Positions 18,115 to 26,700 are shown, numbered from the stretch's first letter. The stretch: 64,000 nt of DNA from Egicoccus sp. AB-alg2 (GCF_041821065.1 NZ_JBGUAX010000004.1:310001-374000), one strand, 5' to 3'. Notes: generated by a model not told the origin, from the sequence alone. Numbers and translations: made by a program.

Positions 18115-19464
18115 TCAGGCGAACGCGAACAGCGGCGGGAGCACGACCACCACGGCCGCCGCCCACACCGCGAAGACCGGCAGGTAGCCGGTCTGCCACC
18201 GCTCGAGCCGGTTGACGCCGGCGCCGGCGGTGAGGAAGCGCGCGGACAGCCAGGCCGCGCCGGCGAGGTTCACGAGCAGCACGAGGTTGAGGCCGAGCGC
18301 CGCGGCGCGGTTCGGCGTGAAGCCGAGCTCGCCGATCCGGGCCAGCATGGAGGCCAGCACCATCCCGTCGAGGACCAGCGCGCACGCGACGGCGACGAGC
18401 TGGATGCGGTCCATCCAGCCCGGCGGGGCCGCCGGCTCGCGGGCGGACAGGCCGTAGAGGACCAGCCCGAGGACGACCACCAGCAGCGCGTCGAACGCGC
18501 CGAGGAGTTCGCGGTCGAAGTCGCCCATGATGCCCGTCGCGACGTAGACGATCGCGGCCCCGGCCAGCATCACCGCGAACAGCGGGGTGAAGACCATGGT
18601 GAGCACGGGGGCCATGTTCTCCACGACCCGCTGCTTCGACTCGACCAGCCACGCCGCCACGACCACCGCACCGGCCGCGCCGGAGGGCACCACCCACTCG
18701 ATGATCCGCTCCGCGACGTCCGCGCCCATCGGCTCGAGGATGAGGGACGTCAGCCCCATCAGCACGCCACCGCCGAGCGCGAGCAGCACGTAGTAGATGA
18801 ACCACTCGCCGGTGAAGCGGACGAAGTCCATCCGCCGCTCGTGCGATCGCAGGTCGCCACCCGTGTACGGGTGGGCGAGCGCGAACCACAGCACGACCGG
18901 CAGATGGGCGGCCACCAGCAGTTCCGTCGAGCCGCCGGCGTCGAAGGGGTAGAGATTGACCACCCCCGCCGCGAGCACGAACGGCACGGCGGCCACCAAC
19001 CATCGACGCGCCGGCAGTCGCCGTCGGTACGCGAAGAAGCCGGCGAGGAAGGGCAACACGAGCAGGCCGGCGTTGCGCACCAGCCACGTGGACTCCTCCT
19101 CGGGGAAACCCGTCGCCAGCCGCGCGAGCAGCACCGAGACGGCCGCCGCCACCGCGAACGCCAGCGCCGCCACCATCCCGTTCGACGTCCGCGTCGCCGG
19201 CGCGCCGCCCGCCAGCACGAGCTGCTTCCACAGACGTCCGCTGTGCTCGCGCGCGAACTCGCGCGACACCGCGTCGATGCTGCCCATCCGCTTCACGGCC
19301 ACGAGGAACGCCTCGTCGGCGGCCAGGCCGGCCGCCTCCAGTTCGGCGATCTGCTCGCGCAGGTGCGCCTCGAGCTCCTCGACCTCGTCCGCGGCGAGGA
19401 CCGAGTCACGCGCGACGAACCCGCGCCACTCGGCGATCTGCGCTTCCACGGCGCTCACGGTCAC
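18115..19464 (-). CDS. HAAS-domain polytopic membrane protein
   Basis: 449 aa from GTG 19464, overlapping the padR stop by 4 bases. Residues 1-85 form a HAAS/permease-prefix-type helical domain (VEELEAHLREQIAELEAAGLA, DEAFLVAVKRMGS, DAVSREFA). About ten transmembrane segments follow with no transporter ATPase motif. PadR-HAAS-membrane pairs are a recurring actinobacterial and firmicute layout in which the HAAS domain is thought to sense or relay membrane stress and PadR controls the pair. The membrane domain resembles DUF4153-like proteins but I cannot assign a substrate. The stop lies 3 bases beyond the amidase stop, so the two transcripts are convergent. Confidence 0.7.
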   Translation of the reverse strand: MTVSAVEAQIAEWRGFVARDSVLAADEVEELEAHLREQIAELEAAGLAADEAFLVAVKRMGSIDAVSREFAREHSGRLWKQLVLAGGAPATRTSNGMVAALAFAVAAAVSVLLARLATGFPEEESTWLVRNAGLLVLPFLAGFFAYRRRLPARRWLVAAVPFVLAAGVVNLYPFDAGGSTELLVAAHLPVVLWFALAHPYTGGDLRSHERRMDFVRFTGEWFIYYVLLALGGGVLMGLTSLILEPMGADVAERIIEWVVPSGAAGAVVVAAWLVESKQRVVENMAPVLTMVFTPLFAVMLAGAAIVYVATGIMGDFDRELLGAFDALLVVVLGLVLYGLSAREPAAPPGWMDRIQLVAVACALVLDGMVLASMLARIGELGFTPNRAAALGLNLVLLVNLAGAAWLSARFLTAGAGVNRLERWQTGYLPVFAVWAAAVVVVLPPLFAFA

Positions 19465-19817
19465 GCCCTCCCGACGGCCGGCAGTGGACCGGAGCCGTCC
19501 CACAGGTTCGCCAGGGTCTGCGCGACCGCCGCCCACTGCCGCTGGTGCTCCGCGAGCGCCGAGCGTCCCGCGTCGGTGATCGCGTAGTAGCGGCGCCGGC
19601 GGCCCTCGGGCGGCGTCCGCCACTCCGTCGTCACGTACCCGAGTCGCTGCAGGCGGTGCAGCAGGGGATAGAGCATCCCGTCGGTCCACTCCAGCTGACC
19701 GTCGGACAGGTCCCGCACGCGTTTGAGGATGCCGTAGCCGTAGTTCTCCCCGTCCGCCAGGATCCCCAGCACGAGCGGGGTCGCCGACGCCGCGACCAGG
19801 TCCTTCTCGATCCGCAC
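19461..19817 (-). CDS. PadR-family transcriptional regulator
   Basis: 118 aa, GTG 19817 with a GAGGTGG site. Winged helix: PLVLGILADGENYGYGILKRV, LEWTDGMLYPLLHRLQRLGYV, and the wing TEWRTPPEGRRRRYYAITDAG, all standard for PadR. The short C-terminal dimer helix makes it a PadR-s2-like repressor. First gene of a two-gene operon with the HAAS membrane protein, which it probably represses together with itself. Confidence 0.9.
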   Translation of the reverse strand: MRIEKDLVAASATPLVLGILADGENYGYGILKRVRDLSDGQLEWTDGMLYPLLHRLQRLGYVTTEWRTPPEGRRRRYYAITDAGRSALAEHQRQWAAVAQTLANLWDGSGPLPAVGRA

Positions 19818-19846
19818 CCGTCCACCTCACCCTCGGAGTGGAATGC

Positions 19847-19875
19847 ATAGAACTACAAGGTGTGAAGGCGGTCAA
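19847..19875 (-). promoter_or_regulatory. padR promoter
   Basis: On the minus strand TTGACC (19875-19870) is followed after 17 bases by TTCTAT (19852-19847). The -10 region contains the small palindrome TAGAACTA (reads TAGTTCTA on the other strand), a plausible PadR contact. It stands out because the surrounding DNA is locally AT-rich. Confidence 0.45.
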
Positions 19876-19919
19876 GCCTCCGGGTGTCGGCGGCGCCCGG
19901 CGAACGGCCGGTCGGCGGC

Positions 19920-20552
19920 CTAGTCGACCACCCGGTAGGTCACCCGGGCGCCGTCGGGCAGGTCGCGCAGTTGCCGCGCCAGGGCCCCGCGCCGGCGCAT
20001 CCCCTCGACCGCGTCGAGTGCGTGGAGATTCTCCACGGTGAACTCACCACCGAGGACGAACGGGATCTTCGGGACGAGACGCTGCCCTGCTTGGAGCGGA
20101 CCGTGCTGCGCCTGCCACGCGTGAGCGAGCGGGTGGCCGGTGAGGACCGCGTAGTCGTCGAGAACGGCCTCGGCCCAGCCCTCGAGGTCGGGGGCCAGCC
20201 AGTCCCTGGCTCCGGTCTCGGGGTCGAAGGTGGAAACCTCCCCGTGCAGCAGGACGAACTGACCGCCGAAGACGTCCTCGGCGAAGCAGAGCCCCTCCGC
20301 CGCGAGATCGTCGTAGACGGCGCGCCACAGCGCGGGTTCGTTCCAGGCCTGCATCGACCGTTCCCCGGCGGCGCCCGTCGCCAGCGGGTGGACGTACAGG
20401 GCGGACTCGAAGGCGTGGAAGCCGTCGCGCTGCGCCCACGGACGGGTGACGGGGGTGATCCGGTCCGCCCCGACCGCCGCCGCCCTGGGACGCCCGGGTG
20501 TCGCCAGGGCGACACCGGCGATCTCGAGCAGTCGGTCCAGTGGAGAGGTCAT
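19920..20552 (-). CDS. SMI1/KNR4-like protein, function unknown
   Basis: 210 aa from ATG 20552. Key segments: RSMQAWNEPALWRAVYDD, CFAEDVFGGQFVLLHGEVST, FDPETGARDWLAPDLEGW, and RLVPKIPFVLGGEFTVENL followed by HALDAVEGM. This Trp/Phe-rich pattern with a cytoplasmic single domain resembles SMI1/KNR4 or T6SS-immunity-like proteins, which bind other proteins. The assignment is from memory of the fold signature and is not certain. It reads away from the carbamate kinase operon. No toxin gene is adjacent, so an immunity role has no support here. Confidence 0.5.
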   Translation of the reverse strand: MTSPLDRLLEIAGVALATPGRPRAAAVGADRITPVTRPWAQRDGFHAFESALYVHPLATGAAGERSMQAWNEPALWRAVYDDLAAEGLCFAEDVFGGQFVLLHGEVSTFDPETGARDWLAPDLEGWAEAVLDDYAVLTGHPLAHAWQAQHGPLQAGQRLVPKIPFVLGGEFTVENLHALDAVEGMRRRGALARQLRDLPDGARVTYRVVD

Positions 20553-20735
20553 GGCGCGGACCTTGCCACAGCCGGCCGCGCGGCCGAGGCGGTCGCGTCG
20601 CCGACCTGCGGCGTCGCGCAGCCCGCGTAGCGACCTTCGCCGAACACCGCACGGCGCCTTCGGCGGAGAGTGCCGACGACCACCTCGCCGGCACGTCCTA
20701 CCGTGGGCGCGACGCCGAGGTGCCGAGGCAGCAGC

Positions 20736-21686
20736 GTGGGAGAGCGGACGGTCATCGCCCTGGGCGGCAACGCCATCGCCCCCGCGGGCACGGCGGGCAC
20801 GGCCGAGGAGCAGACGGTCAACATCTGGCGGACCATGCGCCAGATCGCCGAGCTGGTGGCCGACGGGCTCGACCAGCTCGTGTTGACCCACGGCAACGGC
20901 CCGCAGGTCGGCAACGTGCTCATCAAGAACGAGTTGGCCCGCGACGTGGTGCCGCCCGTGCCGCTCGACTGGTGCGTCGCGCAGACGCAGGCCACGATCG
21001 GCTTCACCATCGCCGACACCCTCGGACACGAGTTGCGACGTCTCGGGCACGAACGTCCCGTGGTCCCCGTGGTCAGCCGTGTGCTCGTGGCCGCCGACGA
21101 CCCCGCCTTCGCGCTACCCACCAAGCCGATCGGCCCCTACCTGGGCGATCCCGACGACGTCGCCCGTCGCGAGCGCGACGGCCAGCAGTTCGTCCGGGTC
21201 GGCGAGCGCGGCTGGCGGCGGGTCGTCCCCTCGCCGCAGCCGCTGGCGTGCGTGGACCGGCCGGCCGTCGACCTCCTCCTCGACGACGGGGCCATCGTGG
21301 TCGCCAACGGCGGTGGCGGCATCCCGGTCGTCGAGCAGCCCGACGGACCGCTCGGCGGCGTCGAGGCCGTCATCGACAAGGACCTCGCCGGCGCGCTGCT
21401 CGCCGAGGAGCTCGGCGCCACCACCTTCGTGATCCTCACCGACGTCCCGGCCGTCGCCATCGACTACGGCACGCCGCAGCAGCGCTGGCTCGGGGAGGTC
21501 TCCCTTGCCGAGCTGCGCGGGCTGCAGGACGGGGGCCACTTCTCCGCCGGTTCGATGGGCCCGAAGGTCGAGGCGGCCTGCCGGTTCGTCGAACGCACCG
21601 GCGGCCGGGCGGCGATCGCCTCGCTGGACGACGTGGTAGCGGCCGCCGGCGGGACGGCCGGCACCCGGATCCTGGCCTCGACGTGA
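20736..21686 (+). CDS. arcC: Carbamate kinase
   Basis: 316 aa from GTG 20736. It transfers phosphate between carbamoyl phosphate and ADP, giving ATP, CO2 and ammonia in the catabolic direction. Motifs: VIALGGNAIAP, LVLTHGNGPQVGNVL, PLDWCVAQTQATIGFT, the nucleotide loop GAIVVANGGGGIPV, VIDKDLAGALLAEEL and the HFSAGSMGPKVEAAC segment. Family length is about 310. A TACCGT -10 box lies at 20699-20704. It is translationally coupled to the next gene and heads an operon with DUF2877, FdrA and DUF1116 proteins, the same set that accompanies carbamate kinase AllK in the E. coli allantoin region. No arginine deiminase genes are near, so the carbamoyl phosphate must come from the partner genes. Confidence 0.93.
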   Translation: MGERTVIALGGNAIAPAGTAGTAEEQTVNIWRTMRQIAELVADGLDQLVLTHGNGPQVGNVLIKNELARDVVPPVPLDWCVAQTQATIGFTIADTLGHELRRLGHERPVVPVVSRVLVAADDPAFALPTKPIGPYLGDPDDVARRERDGQQFVRVGERGWRRVVPSPQPLACVDRPAVDLLLDDGAIVVANGGGGIPVVEQPDGPLGGVEAVIDKDLAGALLAEELGATTFVILTDVPAVAIDYGTPQQRWLGEVSLAELRGLQDGGHFSAGSMGPKVEAACRFVERTGGRAAIASLDDVVAAAGGTAGTRILAST

Positions 21687-22651
21687 CGCGGCCCGCGGAC
21701 GACGGATCCGCCGTGGTCGGGGCCACGGCCAGTACCGGTGTCGCCGACGTGCTGCGCGGTTCGCGTCGGCGGGCGCGTGTGCTGGCGGCCTTCCCGGCCG
21801 CGCTGTACCTCGAGCACGACGACGGACTGCTGGCACTGGTGAGCCCCGACGGGATCGCCCACCCCAACGCGGTCGTGCTGGCGCAGCCGGTGGCGTCTCC
21901 CGGGCTGACCGGCCACGCCCCCGGGACCGTCGGGCACGTCGGCGACCTCGGCGTGGCGTTGCCTGGACTGCACGCCCGCGTCACGCGCTGGTTCGACCCG
22001 CGCCCGCGATTGCGTCCGGTCCGGGCGTCGGTGCTGGCGACCCGCAGCGCCGCGGCGCTCGCGCTGGTCGAGCGACGTGCCGGACCGACGCCGGAGCTCC
22101 TGGCCACCCGCCTGCGCGAACTCGTCGCGGCATCCACGACCGGGGACGTCGCGGTCACCACGGCCGTCGCTCGGCGACTGGTCGGACTCGGGCCCGGCCT
22201 CACCCCGGCGGGCGACGACGTGCTCGCGGGCCTCTTCGCGGGCACGCCGGCCCTGGCCGCGGCGCTGGGCCGGCCCCACGCGCCGTCCGTGACGGCCCTC
22301 CGGGGCGTGGCCGACCGGGTGCTGCCCACCGTGGGGCACGCCACCACCGCCGTCTCGGCGGCGCTGCTGCGCCACGCCGCGCGCGGCGAGGTCGCCGCGC
22401 CCGCCGCCGCGGTGCTGCGGGCCCTGACGGCCGCGGAGGTGCCCGACGCCGTGCCGTCCGACGGCACCGCCGGCCCGGCACTGTGCACCGGGCTCGACGA
22501 CCTGCTCGCGGTCGGCTCGACGTCAGGGCGCGACCTCGCACTCGGGCTGCTGGCCGCGGCCGAGGTGCTGCTGCACGAGGCCGCCCCTCGCGCGGCGGCT
22601 GCTGCGTCGCGGCCCCTCCACGACCTCCCACCGATCCGAGGACGAACCTGA
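21683..22651 (+). CDS. DUF2877 protein (AllH/YlbF-like carbamoyltransferase subunit)
   Basis: 322 aa, GTG 21683 overlapping arcC by 4 bases. The DUF2877 signature LVGLGPGLTPAGDDVLAGLFAG sits near residue 170 and VLPTVGHATTAVSAALLRHAARGE near 215. In E. coli the family member YlbF has been renamed AllH, a subunit of oxamate carbamoyltransferase with AllF and AllG. All three subunits occur here in a row with a carbamate kinase. The protein is about 50 residues longer than the E. coli one, mainly in Ala-rich linkers. Confidence 0.8.
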   Translation: MTRPADDGSAVVGATASTGVADVLRGSRRRARVLAAFPAALYLEHDDGLLALVSPDGIAHPNAVVLAQPVASPGLTGHAPGTVGHVGDLGVALPGLHARVTRWFDPRPRLRPVRASVLATRSAAALALVERRAGPTPELLATRLRELVAASTTGDVAVTTAVARRLVGLGPGLTPAGDDVLAGLFAGTPALAAALGRPHAPSVTALRGVADRVLPTVGHATTAVSAALLRHAARGEVAAPAAAVLRALTAAEVPDAVPSDGTAGPALCTGLDDLLAVGSTSGRDLALGLLAAAEVLLHEAAPRAAAAASRPLHDLPPIRGRT

Positions 22652-24123
22652 TGGTCGACCACCTCGACATCCGCCGCGGGGTCTATGCCGACTCCGTCAG
22701 CCTCATGCAGGTCAGCCGCCGGGTCGCCGACGTCGACGGCGTCGACGGCGCCCTGGTCGCCATGGCCACCGAGTTGAACCTCGAACTGCTCGCCGGCATG
22801 GGCTTCGAGGCGACCGACGCCGGCCCGAACGACCTGGTCGTGGCGGTGCGCGCCGCCGACGACGACGTGCTGCAGGCCGCGCTGGCCGAGCTGGAGGCCG
22901 CGCTGGCCGCCAGCCGCGGCGGCGGCGCCGCGGCCAGCTTCGGGGACGCGCCACCGCCGCGCACGGTCCGCGACGCCGCCGCCCTCGGCGGCGACCTGGC
23001 GCTGGTGTCCGTCCCGGGCGAGCACGCCTACGTCGAGGCGCTCGACGCGTTGCGCGCCGGCCTGCACGTCATGCTGTTCAGCGACAACGTGCCGCTGGAC
23101 GCGGAGATCGACCTGAAGCGGCAGGCCGAGCAGCGCGGCCTGCTGGTCATGGGCCCCGACGCCGGGACCGCGATCGTCTCGGGCGTCGGGCTCGGCTTCG
23201 CCAACGTCGTGCCACCCGGCCCCGTGGGCGTGGTCGCCGCGTCGGGAACCGGCGCCCAGCAGCTGACCTGCCTCCTCGACGACGCGGGTGTCGGCGTGTC
23301 GCACGTGCTGGGCGTCGGCGGTCGCGACCTCAAGGAGGAGGTCGGGGGTCGCTCGACGCTGCAGGCGCTGCAGGCCCTGGACGCCGACCCGGCCACCGAG
23401 GTCGTGGTGATCCTCTCCAAGCCGCCCGCGGCGTCGGTCGCCGACCGGGTGCGCGCGGCCGCCGCCGAGTGCAAGACGCCGGTGGTCATGGGCCTGCTCG
23501 GTCCGGGCCAGGACGACCTCAGCGCGATCACGGCCGAGGTGCTGGGCCGGCTCGGCCGCGAGGTGCCCGCGTGGCGGACGTGGGGCGAGCCCGTCCGGGC
23601 CGGCGGCGGCGACCGGCTCGTCGGCCTGTTCGCGGGCGGGACGCTGTGCGCGGAGGCGTTGCTGATCGCCGAGGCGGCGCTCGGTCCCGTGACCGCCAAC
23701 GTCGGCGAGCGCGCCGACGCGGACGCGGCCGCCGACCCCACCGCCAGCGGGCACGTCCTGGTCGACCTCGGCGAGGACGAGTACACCCGCGGCCGGCCCC
23801 ACCCGATGATCGACCAGCAGCTGCGCCTCGAGCGCATCGCCGCGGAGGCCGCCCGGGACGACACGGCCGTGCTGCTGCTGGACGTCGTCCTCGGGCACGG
23901 CGCGCACCCGGACCCGGCCGGTGAGCTGGCGCCCGCCATCGCCGACGCCCGCCGGACGGCTGCCGCGGCCGGGCGGGAGCTGGCGGTCGTGGTCTCGTTG
24001 TGCGGCACAGTCGGCGACCCCCAGGGCCGCGACCGTCAGGCCGCCGCGCTGGCGGAGGCCGGCGCGCAGGTGTTCGTGTCGAACGCCGCCGCGGCCCGCG
24101 CCGCCGTCGCCTGCCTCGGCTGA
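22651..24123 (+). CDS. fdrA: FdrA-family protein (AllF-like carbamoyltransferase subunit)
   Basis: 490 aa; ATG 22651 overlaps the previous stop by one base (TGATG). Two succinyl-CoA-synthetase-like halves are visible: VRRGVYADSVSLMQVSR-like start, HVMLFSDNVPLDAEIDLKR, LLVMGPDAGTAIVSGVGLGF, then GVVAASGTGAQQLTCLLDDAG and GVGGRDLKEEVGG. The C-terminal half has GLFAGGTLCAEALLIAE and GRPHPMIDQQLR. FdrA is AllF of the E. coli oxamate carbamoyltransferase; these folds handle acyl-phosphate chemistry, fitting phosphorolysis of a ureido group to carbamoyl phosphate. Here it is about 65 residues shorter than E. coli FdrA. Then 96 bases of gap precede the DUF1116 gene. Confidence 0.85.
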   Translation: MVDHLDIRRGVYADSVSLMQVSRRVADVDGVDGALVAMATELNLELLAGMGFEATDAGPNDLVVAVRAADDDVLQAALAELEAALAASRGGGAAASFGDAPPPRTVRDAAALGGDLALVSVPGEHAYVEALDALRAGLHVMLFSDNVPLDAEIDLKRQAEQRGLLVMGPDAGTAIVSGVGLGFANVVPPGPVGVVAASGTGAQQLTCLLDDAGVGVSHVLGVGGRDLKEEVGGRSTLQALQALDADPATEVVVILSKPPAASVADRVRAAAAECKTPVVMGLLGPGQDDLSAITAEVLGRLGREVPAWRTWGEPVRAGGGDRLVGLFAGGTLCAEALLIAEAALGPVTANVGERADADAAADPTASGHVLVDLGEDEYTRGRPHPMIDQQLRLERIAAEAARDDTAVLLLDVVLGHGAHPDPAGELAPAIADARRTAAAAGRELAVVVSLCGTVGDPQGRDRQAAALAEAGAQVFVSNAAAARAAVACLG

Positions 24124-24219
24124 GCCACCGCCCAGTCTCTCCCTCCCGACCGCCGCACCCCACCCGGACCCGCCACGCGCCGGACCCGCGCCGTTCACCG
24201 CCCACGAATCGAGGGACCC

Positions 24220-25650
24220 GTGACCGACCAGACCGACACCGCCCCGCTCGCCGCGCTGCTCGACGGTCCGCCCCGGGTCGTGGCGGCCGGCGTCGAACTG
24301 TTCGAGACGACCCTCCGCGACCAGGGCGTCGACGTGGTGCCCGTGGATTGGCGCCCGCCGGTCGACGGGCTTGCGGCCGAGCTCGCCCGTGTCGCCGCCG
24401 ACCCCCGCACCGAGGAGGCCAACCGGGTGGCGCTGGAGCGGGTCATCGCCGCCGAGCCCCACTGGGTCGGCATCCGCACGGCCCGCGAGGCGGTCGGGAT
24501 CGAGACGGGCCAGTTCCTGCACGCCGGCCCGCCGATCACCTGGGAGCGGGCCTCGGGACCGCTGCGCGGCGCACTGATCGGCGCGATGCTCTACGAGGGG
24601 ATGGCGGAGACGCCCGAGGAGGCGCAGCGCATCGGCGAGCGCGGCGAGCTCGAGCTGGCGCCCTGCCACCACCACCGCGCCGTCGGACCGATGGCCGGTG
24701 TCGTATCGCCGTCGATGCCGATGTTCGTCGTGGAGAACGGCGCGTTCGGCAACGTGGCGCACTGCTCGCTCAACGAGGGCCTCGGCAAGGTGCTGCGCTA
24801 CGGCGCCTACGCGCCGGAGGTCGTCGAGCGCCTGCAGTGGATGGCGCAGGTGCTCGGCCCCGCGTTGGGCGCCGCGGTCGGCCGGCTGGGTTCGCTGGAC
24901 CTGCGGGCCGTCATCTCGCAGGCCCTGCAGATGGGCGACGAGCTGCACAACCGCAACCGGGCGGCGTCGGCCCTGATCGTGCGCGAGATCGTGCCGCCGC
25001 TGCTGGAGGCCGGCATCGACCCGGGCGACCTCGCCGACGTCGTGCGCTTCGTCAACGGCAACGAGCACTTCTTCCTCAACCTCGGCATGCCCGCGGCCAA
25101 GTCCGCCATGGACCCCGCGCGCGACCTGCCCGGCTCCACGATGGTCGTCGCCATGGCCCGCAACGGCACCGACTTCGGGGTGCAGGTGTCGGGCACCGGC
25201 GACCAGTGGTTCACCGGCCCCGCCGAGGTGCCCGACGGGCTGTTCCTCGGCAACTACACCGCCGAGGACGCCAACCCGGACATCGGCGACTCCACGATCA
25301 TGGAGACGGCCGGAGTCGGCGGGTTCGCCATGGCCGCCGCCCCCGCCATCGTCCGCTTCGTCGGCGGGCAGGCGTCCGACGCGCTGGACGCGACCCGCTC
25401 CATGTACTCGATCGCGCTCGGCGAGCACCCGCACTACCAGGTGCCGATCCTGGAGTTCCGTGGCACGCCGGTCGGCATCGACGTGACCCGCATCGTGCGC
25501 ACCGGGACGCTGCCGTTCGTCAACACCGGCATCGCGGGCAAGGAGGCCGGCACCGGGCAGGTCGGGGCGGGGCTGGTGTCGCCGCCGATATCGGCGTTCG
25601 CCGACGCCGTCCGGGCGCTGGCGGCCGCCGCCGAGGCGCCGGTGGGGTGA
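24220..25650 (+). CDS. DUF1116 protein (AllG/YlbE-like carbamoyltransferase subunit)
   Basis: 476 aa from GTG 24220 (GAGGGACCC before it). DUF1116 hallmarks: GLRT-like AREAVGIETGQFLHAGPPITWE, LIGAMLYEGMAETPEEA, CHHHRAVGPMAGVVSPSMP, VENGAFGNVAHCSLNEGLGKVLRYG, and HFFLNLGMPAAKSAMD with VVAMARNGTDFGVQVSGTG. Family name AllG in the E. coli enzyme. The His-rich CHHHRAVGP motif is a likely catalytic or metal site by its conservation, which is inference. Longer than YlbE (about 420) by an N-terminal extension. Overlaps the NmrA-like gene by 4 bases. Confidence 0.85.
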   Translation: MTDQTDTAPLAALLDGPPRVVAAGVELFETTLRDQGVDVVPVDWRPPVDGLAAELARVAADPRTEEANRVALERVIAAEPHWVGIRTAREAVGIETGQFLHAGPPITWERASGPLRGALIGAMLYEGMAETPEEAQRIGERGELELAPCHHHRAVGPMAGVVSPSMPMFVVENGAFGNVAHCSLNEGLGKVLRYGAYAPEVVERLQWMAQVLGPALGAAVGRLGSLDLRAVISQALQMGDELHNRNRAASALIVREIVPPLLEAGIDPGDLADVVRFVNGNEHFFLNLGMPAAKSAMDPARDLPGSTMVVAMARNGTDFGVQVSGTGDQWFTGPAEVPDGLFLGNYTAEDANPDIGDSTIMETAGVGGFAMAAAPAIVRFVGGQASDALDATRSMYSIALGEHPHYQVPILEFRGTPVGIDVTRIVRTGTLPFVNTGIAGKEAGTGQVGAGLVSPPISAFADAVRALAAAAEAPVG

Positions 25651-26513
25651 ACGCCGCGGACGACCGGCCGATCCTCGTCACCGGTGCCGGCGGCAAGACC
25701 GGCCGCGCGGTCCTGCGCGCGCTCGTCGACGCCGGTGCGCCCGCGCGGGCCCTGCTCCGCGGCCCCGACCGGCTGGCGGACGCCCCCGGACTGCACGGCA
25801 CGGTCGAGACGGTCGTCGGCGACCAGCGTGACCGCGACGACCTCGAAGCGGCACTGGACGGGGTGGCCGCCGTGTACGCGATCGCGCCGAACCTGCACCC
25901 CGACGAGGTCGTCATGGGCCGGGCGCTGGTCGACGCGTGCCGACGCCGTGGCCTGACGCGGGTCGTCTACCACTCGGTGATCCACCCGCAGGTGCGGGCC
26001 ATGCCGCACCACGCCGACAAGGGCCGCGTCGAGGAACTGCTGGTCACCAGCGACCTCGACTGGACGATCCTGCAGCCCAACGCCTACCTGCAGAACCTGC
26101 GCGGCTACGTCGACGGACTGCGCGACGGCGTCTACGCGGTGCCCTACGCCACCGACCGGCGCCTGGCGATGGTCGACCTGGACGAGGTCGCCGAGGTGGC
26201 CGCCCGGTGTCTCGTCGAGGGCCTGGGCGTCCACGCCAGCTTCGAACTGTCCGGGCCGGCCGAGGTGAGTGCCGATGACGTCGCGGCGGCCGCCGCGCGG
26301 GCGCTCGGGCGGCCCGTGACCGCCGTTCGCCGCGACCCGGCCACCTGGGTGGCCGGCCAGTCGGGGCTGTGCGAGGAGACGCGCCGCCGCCTGCTGGCGA
26401 TGCTCACCGCCTACGACCAACACGGCTCGCCGGGCGATGCCACCGTGTTGGGCGCCCTGCTCGGCCGCGCACCTCGCGGTCTCGACGACGTGCTCCCCGC
26501 GCTCCTGGCCTGA
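25647..26513 (+). CDS. NmrA-like NAD(P)-binding protein
   Basis: 288 aa; GTG 25647 overlaps the DUF1116 stop. Rossmann loop ILVTGAGGKTGRAVLRAL, VAAVYAIAPNLHPDE, RVVYHSVIHPQVRAMPHHADKGRVEE and LDWTILQPNAYLQNL place it with the NmrA/HSCARG-like atypical SDRs, which often sense NADPH or reduce small substrates. The usual catalytic Tyr-x3-Lys of classical SDRs is not clear. As the last gene of the carbamoyltransferase operon it may reduce a pathway intermediate or act as a redox sensor. No specific role is supported. Confidence 0.75.
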   Translation: MNAADDRPILVTGAGGKTGRAVLRALVDAGAPARALLRGPDRLADAPGLHGTVETVVGDQRDRDDLEAALDGVAAVYAIAPNLHPDEVVMGRALVDACRRRGLTRVVYHSVIHPQVRAMPHHADKGRVEELLVTSDLDWTILQPNAYLQNLRGYVDGLRDGVYAVPYATDRRLAMVDLDEVAEVAARCLVEGLGVHASFELSGPAEVSADDVAAAAARALGRPVTAVRRDPATWVAGQSGLCEETRRRLLAMLTAYDQHGSPGDATVLGALLGRAPRGLDDVLPALLA

Positions 26514-26700
26514 CCGGGGTCCCGACGGGGCAGGATGCAGGACACTCCCACCTCCTTCTCGGCAGATGTTGCCGAGCATCGCGTCCATACCGATGCATGA
26601 CTGCCAGTCACGGCCCGGTCGGCCCGCCATAGGGTGCCGGGGTGAGGGAGCGGCCCGCCGTGGCGCGGAGCCGGGCCGGCCGGACGAAGGAGCACAGCTC

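Noticed and set aside
20736-21686. Arginine deiminase pathway
   Set aside because: Carbamate kinase is present but no arcA, arcB or arginine/ornithine antiporter adjoins it; the partner genes are FdrA-type.
21436-25434. A 1332-codon open frame on the minus strand
   Set aside because: It is antisense to carbamate kinase, DUF2877, FdrA and DUF1116 genes. Its product is an Arg/Gly/Val/Asp-rich sequence without domains, as expected from GC-rich codon position bias.
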